Assembly (NCBI RefSeq): GCF_000717175.1
Contig: NZ_JNYD01000012.1
Location: forward strand, 1 to 64,000
Reading direction: 5' to 3'
DNA from: Pseudonocardia autotrophica
Lineage (GTDB): Bacteria > Actinomycetota > Actinomycetes > Mycobacteriales > Pseudonocardiaceae
Length of the DNA stretch: 64,000 nt
The position numbers and the translations under genes are program-made. Shown in pieces: positions 24,230-33,077 of the stretch. The notes under the pieces are model-generated. The model was not told the origin of the DNA, made no database searches, and saw nothing but the letters and a program-made list of their open reading frames with translations. Positions within the stretch are counted from its first letter, which is position 1, and each line of letters begins with the position of its first letter.

Positions 24230-25867
24230 TTACAGGCGCTCCCGCAGCTCCCGCTTGAGCACCTTCCCCGCCGCCGACACCGGGATCTCGTCGACGAGCC
24301 GGATCTCGCGCAGCCGCTTGTAGGGCAGGACCTGCGCGTTCACCGCCTCCATCAGCTCGGCGGCCTCGGCCTCGGTGCGGCCCGGCGCCACCACGAACGC
24401 CACCGGCAGCTCGCCGACGTTCACGTCCGGCCGGCCCACGACCGCCGCCCCGACCACGCCCGGCTGCCGGAACAGCAGCTCCTCCAGCTCGCGGGGGTAC
24501 ACGTTGTAGCCCTTGTAGAGCAGCATGTCCTTCTTGCGGTCGACGATCCGCAGGTACCCGTCCTCGTCGAGGACGCCGACGTCGCCGGTGTGCAGCCAGC
24601 CCTCCCGCAGCGCCGTCGCGGTCTCCTCGGGCCGGTCCTTGTACCCGACCATGACCTGCGGCCCGCGGATGCAGACCTCGCCCTCGGTGCCCGTGGGCAC
24701 CGGGTTCCCCTCGTCGTCGACGATCCGGACCTCGGTGTCGGCGACGGGCGGGCCGACGCTCCCGGCCTTGCGCACCGCGGAGCGCGCGGACGGGTTCTGC
24801 GTGGCGCCCATCGTGACCTCGGTGAGCCCGTAGCCCTCCACGATCACGAGGTCCTCGCCCAGCCGCCGCTGCAGCGCCTCGATCAGCTCGACGGGCAGCG
24901 GGGCCGCGCCCGAGCTGAGCGCCCGGACCGACGACAGGTCCCGCGTCGCGAAGTCCGGGTGCCGCAGCAGCGCGGCGTACAGCGGCGGGGCGCCGCCCAT
25001 CGAGGTGGCCCCGAAGCGCTCGACGTCCGCCAGGTAGGCGGCCGGGTCGAAGCGCTCGTGCAGCACGCTGGTGGTGCCGGACAGCAGCGGGATGTTGAGC
25101 CCGCCGACCGTGCCCATCGCGTGGAACCAGGGCGTGATGTTGACGACGACGCCGGTGCCGAACCGCACCGGGAACTCCTCGGCCGGGCCCTGGTCGGCCA
25201 GCACGAGGCCACCCTGGTCGTCGAGCTCGGGCCGGGCGCCGGAGCCCGCCACGGCGTACTGCAGGACGTTGACCACCACGTTGCGGTGCGGCAGCTGCAC
25301 GCCCTTGGACCGCCCGGTGGTACCGCCGGTGTAGGCGAGATGGGCGAGGTCGCGGTGGACGTCGATCTCCACGGCCGGCGGCTCGGTGGGCGCCTGCGCG
25401 TGGAACTCCTCGAAGTCCGTCGCGCCCTGCGGGGTGAGCCGCACGGCGGGGTCGACGGCCTGCTCCCGGTTCGTGACCAGCGCGAACTTGACCCGCGTCT
25501 GGTCCCGCACCGCGGCGAACGCGGGGTACGCCGCCTCCCAGCTGACCAGGGCGACGGCGCCGGCGTCGGCCAGCTGGGCCGCGAGGTCCGCGGGCGGCAG
25601 CAGCGGGTTGGCCGGCGTGAACGTGGCCCCGGCGAGCTGGATTCCGTAGTAGGCGATCGCGTACTGCGGGCAGTTCGGCAGGTGGATCGCGACCACGTCG
25701 CCCCGGCCGACGCCCTGCTCGCGCAGGGCGTGCGCGAACGCCGAGGCCCGGGCGAACAGCTGGGCGTAGGTCAGGTCGCGGCCGTAGTAGTGCACGGCCA
25801 CGCGGTCGCCGTAGCGGCGCGCCGAGCCGGCGAGCACCGCGCCGACCGGCACCTCGGGGTAGTTCAC
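24230..25867 (-). CDS. Long-chain-type acyl-CoA ligase (AMP-forming)
   Basis: The 545-residue product is a class I adenylate-forming enzyme. The A3 loop is LAYTGGTTGRSKGVQLPH (about residues 174-191), A5 is VEGYGLTEVTMG, A7 is WLHTGDVGVLDEDGYLRIVD, and A10 has the catalytic Lys in VSAAGKVLKRELRERL. It activates a carboxylic acid to its CoA thioester; the acid is not predictable. Its ATG overlaps the stop of the upstream P450 gene by 4 bases, so the pair likely acts in sequence: hydroxylation or oxidation of a lipid side chain, then CoA activation, as in sterol or alkane degradation. Confidence 0.92.
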   Translation of the reverse strand: MNYPEVPVGAVLAGSARRYGDRVAVHYYGRDLTYAQLFARASAFAHALREQGVGRGDVVAIHLPNCPQYAIAYYGIQLAGATFTPANPLLPPADLAAQLADAGAVALVSWEAAYPAFAAVRDQTRVKFALVTNREQAVDPAVRLTPQGATDFEEFHAQAPTEPPAVEIDVHRDLAHLAYTGGTTGRSKGVQLPHRNVVVNVLQYAVAGSGARPELDDQGGLVLADQGPAEEFPVRFGTGVVVNITPWFHAMGTVGGLNIPLLSGTTSVLHERFDPAAYLADVERFGATSMGGAPPLYAALLRHPDFATRDLSSVRALSSGAAPLPVELIEALQRRLGEDLVIVEGYGLTEVTMGATQNPSARSAVRKAGSVGPPVADTEVRIVDDEGNPVPTGTEGEVCIRGPQVMVGYKDRPEETATALREGWLHTGDVGVLDEDGYLRIVDRKKDMLLYKGYNVYPRELEELLFRQPGVVGAAVVGRPDVNVGELPVAFVVAPGRTEAEAAELMEAVNAQVLPYKRLREIRLVDEIPVSAAGKVLKRELRERL

Positions 25868-27156
25868 CGGGCCCCTCCGGCGGTGAAGGCGACCGGCAGG
25901 TGCTTGATGCCGTTGATGAACATCGACCGCAGCCGCTGCGGCTCCCCGGTGACGTGGATGTCCGGGACGCGGGTGAGCAGCTCGCGGAACATCACCGCCA
26001 TCTCCCGGCGGGCCAGGTGGGCGCCGAGGCAGAAGTGCGGGCCGGGTCCGCCGAAGCCGACGTGCGGGTTCGGCGAGCGCCGGACGTCGAACCGGTCCGG
26101 GTCCGGGAAGTGCGCGGGATCGCGGTTCGCCGCCCAGTAGAAGAGGGCGACCTTGTCACCCGCCGTGAGCTCCTTGCCGCCGAGCACCGCGTCCCGGGCC
26201 AGGGTGCGCCGCATGTAGATGACCGGCGAGGCCAGCCGGACGATCTCGTCGATCGCGGTCGGGGTGACGCCGTCGAGGTCGGCGAGCCAGGCCGCGCGCT
26301 GCTCCGGGTTGTCCGTGAGGAACTTCAGGCCCCAGCTGATCGCGTTGCGGGTGGTCTCGTTGCCCGCGACCACCAGCAGGACGAAGAAGCTGGCCAGCTC
26401 GTCCGGGGTGAGGCGCTCGCCGTCGATCTCCGCGTTGACCAGCGCGGACGTGACGTCGTCCGTGGGGTTCTTCTCCCGCGCCGCGCCGAGGTCCTTCATC
26501 AGCGCCGCGAGCTCGCCACCCGCCGTGAGCAGGGCGGTGATGACGTCCGTGCCCTCCGGGACGTACTCCGGGTCCTGCGCCCCGAGGATCACGTTCGTGC
26601 GGTCGAACACGAAACGGTGCTGGCTCTCGGGGATGCCCATCATGTCGCAGACGATCTTCAGCGGCAGCCGGGCCGAGATCTCGGTGACCGCGTCGCACTC
26701 GCCGCGGTCGATGACGTCGTCGACGATCCGGGTCGCCGACCGCTGCACGTCCTCGGTGAGCTGGGCGAGCCGGCGCGGGGTGAAGCCGCGCGAGACGATC
26801 CGGCGCAGCCGGGCGTGCCGCGGGTCATCCATGTTGATCATCGAGCCGAAGAACTCCGCGAACTCAGGCGGCTGGTCGACGACCGAGGTGGAGCCCGAGC
26901 CCGAGGTGAAGACCTGCGGGGTCCGGCTGGCCTCGACGACGTCGTCGAGCCGGGTCAGTGCGAAGAAGCCCGGGCCCGGCTCCAGGTGGCCGAAGTCCGG
27001 CTCGGGGTAGAAGGGGATCGGCTCGTTGGTGCGCAGCCACGCGAACGCGGCGGCGCGCTCCTCGACGGGCACGGTCCAGAACCCCTCGACGTCCGAGAGG
27101 TCCGGGCGTCCCGGGTCGAGGGCCGTGTGATCCGTGGTGGTCGCGTCAGTGGACAT
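25864..27156 (-). CDS. Cytochrome P450
   Basis: The 430-residue soluble P450 has the oxygen-binding I helix LLVVAGNETTRNAISWGL, the K-helix EIVRLASPVIYMRR, and the haem loop HVGFGGPGPHFCLGAHLARR with the Cys ligand. The pattern is close to the CYP124/125/142 group of actinobacterial sterol and methyl-branched lipid terminal hydroxylases, but I cannot fix the subfamily by eye. ATG at 27156 is preceded by AGGAGGG. The neighbouring acyl-CoA ligase overlaps by 4 bases. The LuxR gene upstream, on the same strand, is a candidate regulator. Confidence 0.92.
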   Translation of the reverse strand: MSTDATTTDHTALDPGRPDLSDVEGFWTVPVEERAAAFAWLRTNEPIPFYPEPDFGHLEPGPGFFALTRLDDVVEASRTPQVFTSGSGSTSVVDQPPEFAEFFGSMINMDDPRHARLRRIVSRGFTPRRLAQLTEDVQRSATRIVDDVIDRGECDAVTEISARLPLKIVCDMMGIPESQHRFVFDRTNVILGAQDPEYVPEGTDVITALLTAGGELAALMKDLGAAREKNPTDDVTSALVNAEIDGERLTPDELASFFVLLVVAGNETTRNAISWGLKFLTDNPEQRAAWLADLDGVTPTAIDEIVRLASPVIYMRRTLARDAVLGGKELTAGDKVALFYWAANRDPAHFPDPDRFDVRRSPNPHVGFGGPGPHFCLGAHLARREMAVMFRELLTRVPDIHVTGEPQRLRSMFINGIKHLPVAFTAGGAR

Positions 27157-27208
27157 GCATGCGGTCCCTCCTGCCGGTCCGCGGTGACCGGCGCCTCGCA
27201 CACCATAG

Positions 27209-30200
27209 TTACTGAACGGTAGATCGGGGAGGGATGAGACCCCGTTCGTACCCGATCGCCACCGCGTCCGTGCGGCCCGTGGCGCCGAGCTTCGCCATGA
27301 CCCGCGAAAGGTGGACGCTCACGGTCTTCTCGCTGATGTAGAGCGCCTCGCCGACCTGGCGGTTGGTGCGCCCCTCGGCCACCAGGGCCAGGACGGCGGC
27401 CTCCCGCGGGGTGAGCGGTCCGGCTCCGTCCGCGCCGGGCTCCGACCGCGTCCGCCGTGACCCTGCGCGCTCGCGGAGGTGGGTGGCCCGCGCCCGGAGC
27501 GGTTCGGCGCCGAGCCGCTCGGCCACCCCGATCGTGGCGTCGAGGTCGGCGACGGCCTCCTCCCGCAGCCGGGCGGCCGCCGCCCGGTCCTCGGTGCGGG
27601 CCGCGCCGGCCAGCTGCGCCTCGGCCCGCCGGACCCGTGCCTCGGCCTCCCGGTACGGCTCGCCGTAGCCGAACGCCTCGAGCACCCGGGTCCAGGTGGC
27701 GGCGTCGGCCTCGCCGCGCACGCGGTCCCGCTCGGCGCGCGCCCGCGCCAGCCACGCCCGCCCTTCGACGCCCAGTGAGCCGGACCGCGGGATGCCCTTC
27801 TCGGCGGCCTCCTCCGCCGCGCCGAGCAGGCGCTCGGCCTGCTCGTGGGCCCCCTCGGGGACGGCGGCGAGGCCGAGCGCGGCGAGCATGATCGCCGCGA
27901 TGTGGTGCGGGAGGAGCCGCTCCAGGTCGGCCAGGGCGGTCTCCGCCCGGCGCAGCGCCTCCTCCGGCGCGCCCCGCCAGAGGGCCGCCTCGACGCCGGC
28001 ACCGCCGAGGAGGAGGACCACCTGGTCGTCCTCCTGCTCGCGGGAGTCGAGCTCCGCCCAGCGCTGCTCGGCCTCCGCGAGCCGGCCCCGGGCGACCTCG
28101 ACCAGCAGGCCGGCGGCCGCGAGCCGGCCCGCGACCACCGGGGCCACCATCGCCCCGCCGAGCCGCGCGGTGTGTTCCGCGGCCTCCCAGTCGCCGGCGA
28201 CGAACTCGCTCATCAGCCGGGCGACCCGCAGGTCCATGCCGTAGCCGCTCCAGGTGGTGCCGGTCTCGGTGGCCCGCCGGCCCCCGGCCGCGAACTCCGC
28301 CGCCGCGGCCGCCGCGGAGCCCTCCTCGAGGAACGACATCCCGCGGTTGTAGAAGATCCGCAGCTCCACGCCGATGTTCCCGGAGCCCCTGGCCAGCGGC
28401 AGCGCCTCGGACAACAGCTCCCGGCTGCGCGGGCCGCGGCCCTCGAACTCCTCCGCCACGGCCAGGCTGATCAGCGCGTCCGCCTCGACGGCCGCGACGT
28501 CCTGCAACGCCTCCGCGAGTGCCGTGTCCGGGTCCGCGTCCCCGTGTTCGCCGTGGGGCTCGGCGGTGCCGGCGCGCAGGGCCGCGGCGGCCTCCCGCGC
28601 GATCCGCAGGGCGGCAGCGCCGTGCTCGCGCACGCCGGGCACGTCGTCCGTCCGCCAGAGGGCGCGGGCCAGGATGGCGTGCGCCCAGGCGAGGTCGGCC
28701 GTGGGCGGCCCGTCCCGGAGGAGGTCGACGGCCTCCCGGACGGTGGCCGCCGCGGCCGCGGTGGCCTCTGTGCGCTCGAGCAGGCGGATGGCGTGCCGGA
28801 CCCGGACCTCGCCGGCGCGCCCGCGGTCAGTGCCGGCGTCGACCAGCTCGAGGGCGCGGGTGCTCAGGGCGATGCCGCGGTCCGGGTCCCCGGTCGCGCT
28901 CGCCGACCAGGCCGCCCAGAGCGTGACGGTGATCTCGTCCGCGCCCGCGACCGCCGCGGCGTCGGGCACCGCGGACCACAGCTCGACGGCGCGTTCGGCG
29001 TGCCGGAGGACCTCGGCGGGAGCTCCCACCCGGTCCGCCTCGCGGGCCGCGCGCACCGACGCCGCGAGCGCACGGGGCAGGTCGTGGGCGGCGAGGGCGT
29101 GGTGGGCGAGGGCGGCGGGGGAGGTGCCGACGGGCGAGGGCCGGCCGGGCGGGGCGGGCTGCGCCAGCCGCGCGGCGAGCAGGTCGGCGTAGCGGGAGTG
29201 GAGCCGCGCCCGCTCGCCGGGCAGCAGGTCGCCGTAGACCGCCTCGCGCAGCAGGGCGTGCCGGAAGGCGAGGTCGCCCCGCTCGTCCGGCACCAGGACG
29301 TGGTGGGCCACCGCCTCCCGGACGGCCTCCTCGAACTCGGCCGTGTCCAGGCCGCTGACCTCGGCCAACGTGGCGTCGGCGACGCTGCGCCCGGCCACCG
29401 ACGCGACCCGCAGCACCTGCCGCGCGGGTGCGGGCAGCCGCTCGAACCGCGCCAGCAGCACGTCCGTGAGCGCCTCCGGCAGGCCGGCGCCGCCCCCGGC
29501 GGCCGACACGAGCTCTTCGGCGAAGAAGGCGTTGCCCTCGCTGCGCCGGGCCAGCCGGTGCAGCTCGCGCTCCTGCAGCCCGAGGTCACCGGCGAGGGCG
29601 GTCACCAGCGCGAGCGCGTCGGCGGGCGGCAGCGGCGCGAGCTCCAGCCGCTCGACGGCGGGCAGCCGCACCAGCTCGGCGAGCACCGGCCGCAGCGGGT
29701 GCCGGCGGTGCAGGTCGTCCGCCCGGTAGGTGGCCACGACGAGCAGCCGCCCCGCGCCGAGCCGGGACAGCAGGAAGACGAGGAGGTCCCGGCTGGAGCG
29801 ATCGGCCCAGTGCAGGTCCTCGAGCACCAGCAGCACGGGCGGCCCCGCGGCCGACACCGTCTCCAGGGCGGACAGCAGTGCTTCGAAGACCTGCAGCTGG
29901 CCCAGCTCGCGCCCGCCCCGCTCCGCGGACGACTCGCCGGGGACGAGCCGCAGCAGCCCGGGATGCCGCTCGGCCAGCTCGGGGTGCTCGGCGAGCAGCC
30001 GGCCGACGATCTCGGTGAAGGGCAGGTACGGCAGCTCCACGCCGGCGGTGTCGATGCACCGCCCGAGCAGGACGAGCGCGCCCGGCCCGGACGACCCGGC
30101 CCCCTCGGACGACCCGGCCCCCTCGGACGACCCCGCCTCCTCGGACGACCCCGCCTCCTCGGACGACCCTGCCGCCTCCGCGGACAGCTCCGCGATCAGC

Positions 30201-30349
30201 CGAGACTTGCCCACCCCGGCGTCGCCGGACAGCAGGACGCCCGTGCCCCGCCCGGAGCGCGCCCTCTCGAGCGCACGGGCGAGGACGGACCGCTCGGCCC
30301 CCCGGCCGACCAGCCCGATCCCCACCCCCGGACGTGGCACGGGCGTCAT
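27209..30349 (-). CDS. Large ATP-binding LuxR family regulator (LAL/MalT type)
   Basis: The 1046-residue product begins at ATG 30349 (GVGIGLVGRGAERSVLARAL). It has an AAA/STAND ATPase near the N terminus (Walker A LLSGDAGVGKSRLIAELSAE; Walker B VLLVLEDLHWAD), a long helical, TPR-like middle, and a C-terminal LuxR HTH (LTPREAAVLALVAEGRTNRQ, then YISEKTVSVHLSRVMAKL). Such LAL regulators usually activate neighbouring catabolic or secondary-metabolite genes. Five GSSE(E/G)A repeats sit just after the Walker A region, where this family normally has a short loop. An upstream extension of the frame is rejected as non-coding in composition. Confidence 0.9.
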   Translation of the reverse strand: MTPVPRPGVGIGLVGRGAERSVLARALERARSGRGTGVLLSGDAGVGKSRLIAELSAEAAGSSEEAGSSEEAGSSEGAGSSEGAGSSGPGALVLLGRCIDTAGVELPYLPFTEIVGRLLAEHPELAERHPGLLRLVPGESSAERGGRELGQLQVFEALLSALETVSAAGPPVLLVLEDLHWADRSSRDLLVFLLSRLGAGRLLVVATYRADDLHRRHPLRPVLAELVRLPAVERLELAPLPPADALALVTALAGDLGLQERELHRLARRSEGNAFFAEELVSAAGGGAGLPEALTDVLLARFERLPAPARQVLRVASVAGRSVADATLAEVSGLDTAEFEEAVREAVAHHVLVPDERGDLAFRHALLREAVYGDLLPGERARLHSRYADLLAARLAQPAPPGRPSPVGTSPAALAHHALAAHDLPRALAASVRAAREADRVGAPAEVLRHAERAVELWSAVPDAAAVAGADEITVTLWAAWSASATGDPDRGIALSTRALELVDAGTDRGRAGEVRVRHAIRLLERTEATAAAAATVREAVDLLRDGPPTADLAWAHAILARALWRTDDVPGVREHGAAALRIAREAAAALRAGTAEPHGEHGDADPDTALAEALQDVAAVEADALISLAVAEEFEGRGPRSRELLSEALPLARGSGNIGVELRIFYNRGMSFLEEGSAAAAAAEFAAGGRRATETGTTWSGYGMDLRVARLMSEFVAGDWEAAEHTARLGGAMVAPVVAGRLAAAGLLVEVARGRLAEAEQRWAELDSREQEDDQVVLLLGGAGVEAALWRGAPEEALRRAETALADLERLLPHHIAAIMLAALGLAAVPEGAHEQAERLLGAAEEAAEKGIPRSGSLGVEGRAWLARARAERDRVRGEADAATWTRVLEAFGYGEPYREAEARVRRAEAQLAGAARTEDRAAAARLREEAVADLDATIGVAERLGAEPLRARATHLRERAGSRRTRSEPGADGAGPLTPREAAVLALVAEGRTNRQVGEALYISEKTVSVHLSRVMAKLGATGRTDAVAIGYERGLIPPRSTVQ
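30089..30178 (-). repeat. Five 18-bp coding repeats in the LuxR gene
   Basis: Five adjacent 18-bp units encode GSSEEA/GSSEGA between the Walker A motif and the next beta strand (ALVLLGRCIDTAG). Units 1 and 2 are identical, units 3 and 4 are identical, and unit 5 has diverged. The array is in frame, so unit gain or loss would change linker length without breaking the gene. Confidence 0.85.
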
Positions 30350-30398
30350 GCTCGCACGGACCCCCGACGGATCCGGGCGAGTTCCGCGGGCGTCCCCC

Positions 30399-30584
30399 TC
30401 ACGCCGCGCGGCACTGCCCGGTGACCGCGGACTTCTCGTGCGGCACCGGCGGGGGTACGGGGATGCGCGGCGGCTCCCGCCGCCCCTTCCGCCAGAGCCG
30501 GGCCAGCCGGGCCGTGCGGATGCGTTCGGCCTCCGCGAGGAGGGCGCTGCGGTGCTCGTCGACCATCGTCTCCAGGAAGAGCAT
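30399..30584 (-). CDS. Small conserved hypothetical protein
   Basis: From ATG at 30584 the product has 61 residues: MLFLETMVDEHRSALLAEAE followed by the basic stretch RIRTARLARLWRKGRREPPR and a Pro-rich tail. It is strongly amphipathic and helical at the start. An earlier start at 30632 is possible but lacks a ribosome site. I recognise no domain. Its stop lies 49 bases upstream of the LuxR start on the same strand. No function is proposed. Confidence 0.55.
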   Translation of the reverse strand: MLFLETMVDEHRSALLAEAERIRTARLARLWRKGRREPPRIPVPPPVPHEKSAVTGQCRAA

Positions 30585-30713
30585 GACGATGACACTCCGC
30601 CTGAGGGGTGCCTCCGGACATCGGTCGGTCACGCCGTCCCGGGCCGTCGCCGCGCACCGCGGCTGAGGGCTCGCCTTACCCCGCGGGGCCCATCAGGCCT
30701 CGCCCCTCCACCG

Positions 30714-31973
30714 TCAGGACTCCTCTCCTCGGGACCGCTCGGCCTCCCGGCCGGCCGGTTCGGGGTGGCCGCAGGGGTCGGTGTGCCAGAAACCGAAGGG
30801 ATCGGGCAGCGCCGGCCAGGTCTCCTCGCCCGCGGCGAGCTCGGCGTCGGTGAGCAGGGCGGACCGCAGGCCGGCCTCGACGGCGTCGAGGCCGTCGGCG
30901 TCGAGCGCATGGGCCAGCACGACGACGTCCTGCGCCCGGTCCCCGAAGCGCGGGTGCCAGCCGAGCGCGGCGAGCGCCCGCCGCTCGTCGGACACGTCGT
31001 CCCAGGCCGCGGGGTCCTGCCCGGCGAGCCACTCGCCGGCCTGCCCGATCCGCAGGCCGCCGCCGGCGGACTCCAGCCACAGGACGTCGTCGGGCCGGGT
31101 GGCGAGCCAGATCCGCCCGCGGGTCCGCACCACGCCGTCGAGCAGCAGGTCGATGGCCTCGTGCAGGCGGTCGGGGTGGAAGGGCCGGCGCGCGGAGAAG
31201 ACGAGCAGCCGCACCCCGCAGTCGGTGGTCAGCGGCGGGGCGCCGCGCAGCAGCGGGCCGTGGACGTCGTCGGGTCGGCCGCGGCGGGCCTGCGCGTGGG
31301 TGCGGCGCAGGAGGACCGCGTCGTCGTCGAGCTCGGCGAGCCGGGACCGCAGCGCCGTGGGGGCCAGCCGCTCCAGGACGGCGTCGACCCGGGCGTGCTC
31401 CCAGGCCGGCGCGGAGCCGGTGTGCACGACCAGGTCCGCGAACTCCGCCTGCGCGACGGCGACCTGGGCGACCGTGCGCTCGTCGTCCGGGAGGTCGGCG
31501 AGGCCGCGCCCGGTGACGGGCTCGTCGCCGGTGGCGTCGTCGAGCCAGCCGGCGGCGTCGACGGCGGTGATCACCCCGCGCAGGTCGACGAGGTCGGTGA
31601 GCACCACGCCGTGCCCGGGGTCGGCCCCGCCTCCGTCGACCAGGACGTGCGCGAGCGCCCAGCACACCTGCTCGGGCTCGAGGGCGGGATCGAGGTGCAG
31701 GACGACGCGGGGAACCCGGCCGGCGAGCCCGCGCAGCGTCGGCAGGAGGTCCTCGCGCAGCGTGCAGGACACGCAGCCGTGGGCCAGCTCGAGCTCGGTC
31801 CACGTGTCGCCGTCGCGGTCCCGGATCCGGCGGTGCAGCCGCCCGCGGGCGATGTCGCGCAGGTCGTGGTGCACGACCACGACGTCGGGATCGGCGGTGC
31901 GCAGCCGGGCGAGGACGCGTTCCACGCCCTCGGTGCACAGGCCCGTGACCACGAGCAGTTCGGTGTCGGGCAT
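30714..31973 (-). CDS. CobW/COG0523-family GTP-binding protein, probable zinc metallochaperone
   Basis: The 419-residue product follows the CobW pattern: strand LLVVTGLCTEGVERVLARL, the metal-binding loop LAHGCVSCTLREDLLPTL (CxxC form of the usual CxCC), GTPase region LTDLVDLRGVITAVDAAGWL, and the C-terminal CobW domain ending in PFGFWHTDPCGHPE. The usual P-loop GxxxxGKT is not evident (GLCTEGVERV), so GTPase activity is uncertain. COG0523 proteins beside zinc-free ribosomal paralogues are typically Zur-regulated and help load zinc enzymes during zinc shortage. It is divergent from rpmG2-rpsR2-rpmB2-rpsN2 across a shared operator-like sequence. Confidence 0.85.
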   Translation of the reverse strand: MPDTELLVVTGLCTEGVERVLARLRTADPDVVVVHHDLRDIARGRLHRRIRDRDGDTWTELELAHGCVSCTLREDLLPTLRGLAGRVPRVVLHLDPALEPEQVCWALAHVLVDGGGADPGHGVVLTDLVDLRGVITAVDAAGWLDDATGDEPVTGRGLADLPDDERTVAQVAVAQAEFADLVVHTGSAPAWEHARVDAVLERLAPTALRSRLAELDDDAVLLRRTHAQARRGRPDDVHGPLLRGAPPLTTDCGVRLLVFSARRPFHPDRLHEAIDLLLDGVVRTRGRIWLATRPDDVLWLESAGGGLRIGQAGEWLAGQDPAAWDDVSDERRALAALGWHPRFGDRAQDVVVLAHALDADGLDAVEAGLRSALLTDAELAAGEETWPALPDPFGFWHTDPCGHPEPAGREAERSRGEES

Positions 31974-32014
31974 GGGCCCTCCTCGGGAAGGGGTCGGGGT
32001 CGGCAGGTGTTACC

Positions 32015-32038
32015 GTAAATGACAATCGTTCCCGATAC
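32015..32038. promoter_or_regulatory. Zur-box-like operator between CobW gene and ribosomal paralogues
   Basis: The AT-rich patch GTAAATGACAATCGTTCCCG, extending to ATAC at 32038, stands out in the GC-rich surroundings. Its TGACAAT-C-GTTCCCG half-sites resemble the 7-1-7 Zur consensus TGAAAAT-N-ATTTTCA. It lies 42 bases from the CobW start and about 15 bases from the rpmG2 start. The gene content is the classic actinobacterial Zur regulon. Confidence 0.6.
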
Positions 32039-32052
32039 GAGAGGAGGGTGGC

Positions 32053-32223
32053 GTGGCCGCCAAGTCCGCCGCCGTGCGTCCCGTGGTCAAGATGCGGTCG
32101 ACCGCCGGCACGGGCACGACCTACGTGACCCGCAAGAACCGCCGCAACGACCCCGACCGGCTCGTGCTGCGCAAGTACGACCCGGTGGTCCGTCGGCACG
32201 TCGAGTTCCGAGAGGAGCGCTGA
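32053..32223 (+). CDS. rpmG2: 50S ribosomal protein L33, zinc-free paralogue
   Basis: The 56-residue product ends [17 protein letters not shown] and contains [20 protein letters not shown], the L33 core, but no cysteine. The housekeeping copy at 33692 has two CxxC pairs. Such C-minus paralogues replace the zinc-binding form when zinc is scarce, freeing ribosomal zinc. GTG at 32053 is preceded by GAGGAGGG. First gene of the four-gene operon. Confidence 0.9.
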   Translation: MAAKSAAVRPVVKMRSTAGTGTTYVTRKNRRNDPDRLVLRKYDPVVRRHVEFREER

Positions 32224-32231
32224 GGCCGAGC

Positions 32232-32531
32232 ATGCGAAGCCGACCACCAGCGCAGGCGGCGCGCCCCGTCCGGTCGCCGCGGAAGAAGGTCAAGCCGTCG
32301 CACGCCCGCGGCCTCACCGAGGTCGACGGGAAGGACACCGCGCTCCTGCGGACCTTCGCCTCCGACCGCGGCGAGATCCGGGCGCACAACGCGATCGAGC
32401 TTGCGAGATCGCCGTCGACACAGCACCGGCGAAGCAGTCTGGCGCCGCAGCAGCAGCGGCAGGTCGCCGTCGCGATCCGCAACGCGCCGGAGATGGCCCT
32501 GCTGCCGTACCCGCACGCGGGGCGGGGGTGA
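32232..32531 (+). CDS. rpsR2: 30S ribosomal protein S18 paralogue with altered core
   Basis: The 99-residue product has S18 hallmarks on both sides: [18 protein letters not shown] (about 33-50) and the segment [20 protein letters not shown] (71-90). Between them S18 normally has a short RRVTG-type basic motif. Here it is replaced by 19 residues (52-70, [19 protein letters not shown]), an in-frame excess of about 12. The altered DNA (32385-32441) has a GCGATC/GATCGC inverted repeat and an 8-bp GCGAGATC direct repeat (32371-32378, 32403-32410). S18 contacts 16S rRNA here, so function may be changed or lost. It lies 8 bases after rpmG2. Confidence 0.8.
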   Translation: MRSRPPAQAARPVRSPRKKVKPSHARGLTEVDGKDTALLRTFASDRGEIRAHNAIELARSPSTQHRRSSLAPQQQRQVAVAIRNAPEMALLPYPHAGRG

Positions 32532-32535
32532 GCGC

Positions 32536-32772
32536 ATGTCCCGCAGGTGTCAGCTGACCGGCCGCGAGCCGGGCTTCGGCCGGACGGTCTCGCACTCGCA
32601 CCGGCGCAGCCCGCGCCGGTTCGAGCCCAACGTGCAGGACCGGCGGTACTGGCTGCCGTCGGAGAACCGGCACGTCCGGCTCCGGCTGTCGGCCAGGGCG
32701 ATCGAGCTGGTCGACCGGATCGGGGTCGAGGCCGCGGTGGCGCGCATCCGCGCGCGGGGGGAGAAGGTCTGA
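32536..32772 (+). CDS. rpmB2: 50S ribosomal protein L28, zinc-free paralogue
   Basis: The 78-residue product is a full-length L28: [20 protein letters not shown] at the start, then [20 protein letters not shown], ending in [11 protein letters not shown]. It lacks the paired CxxC motifs of zinc-binding L28. ATG at 32536 lies 4 bases after the S18 stop, and its own stop overlaps the rpsN2 start (TGATG). Third gene of the zinc-starvation ribosomal operon. Confidence 0.92.
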   Translation: MSRRCQLTGREPGFGRTVSHSHRRSPRRFEPNVQDRRYWLPSENRHVRLRLSARAIELVDRIGVEAAVARIRARGEKV

Positions 32773-33077
32773 TGGCGACGACGGCGAAGATCGCCCGCAA
32801 CGAGCGGCGCGAGGAGGTCGTGGCCCGCCACGCCGAGCGGCGCCGGGAGCTGAAGCGGATCATCGCCCGGCCCACGACTCCGGACGCCGAGCGCGAGGCG
32901 GCGCTGCGCGAGCTACGCCGCCAGCCCCGGGACGCGAGCGCGACCCGGGTGCGGAACAGGGATTCGACGGACGGCCGGCCGCGCGGGTATGTCGGCAAGT
33001 TCGGCGTCTCCCGCGTGAAGCTCCGTGAGCTCGCCCACGCCGGCATGCTCCCCGGGGTCACCAAGTCGTCCTGGTGA
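32772..33077 (+). CDS. rpsN2: 30S ribosomal protein S14, zinc-free paralogue
   Basis: The 101-residue product is the long, cysteine-free S14 type, with [20 protein letters not shown] at the start and the C-terminal core [20 protein letters not shown]. The housekeeping S14 of actinobacteria is the short zinc-binding form, so this is the replacement used under zinc limitation. ATG overlaps the stop of rpmB2. Last gene of the operon. Confidence 0.92.
   Translation: MATTAKIARNERREEVVARHAERRRELKRIIARPTTPDAEREAALRELRRQPRDASATRVRNRDSTDGRPRGYVGKFGVSRVKLRELAHAGMLPGVTKSSW

Noticed and set aside
30089..30178. Short regular repeats as a CRISPR array
   Set aside because: Units are 18 bp, adjacent without spacers and lie in frame inside a gene. 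No CRISPR array is seen in the window.
27845..30424. Open frame of 859 codons on the plus strand
   Set aside because: It is antisense to the LuxR regulator and has no recognisable domain; the LuxR frame has clear Walker and HTH motifs.
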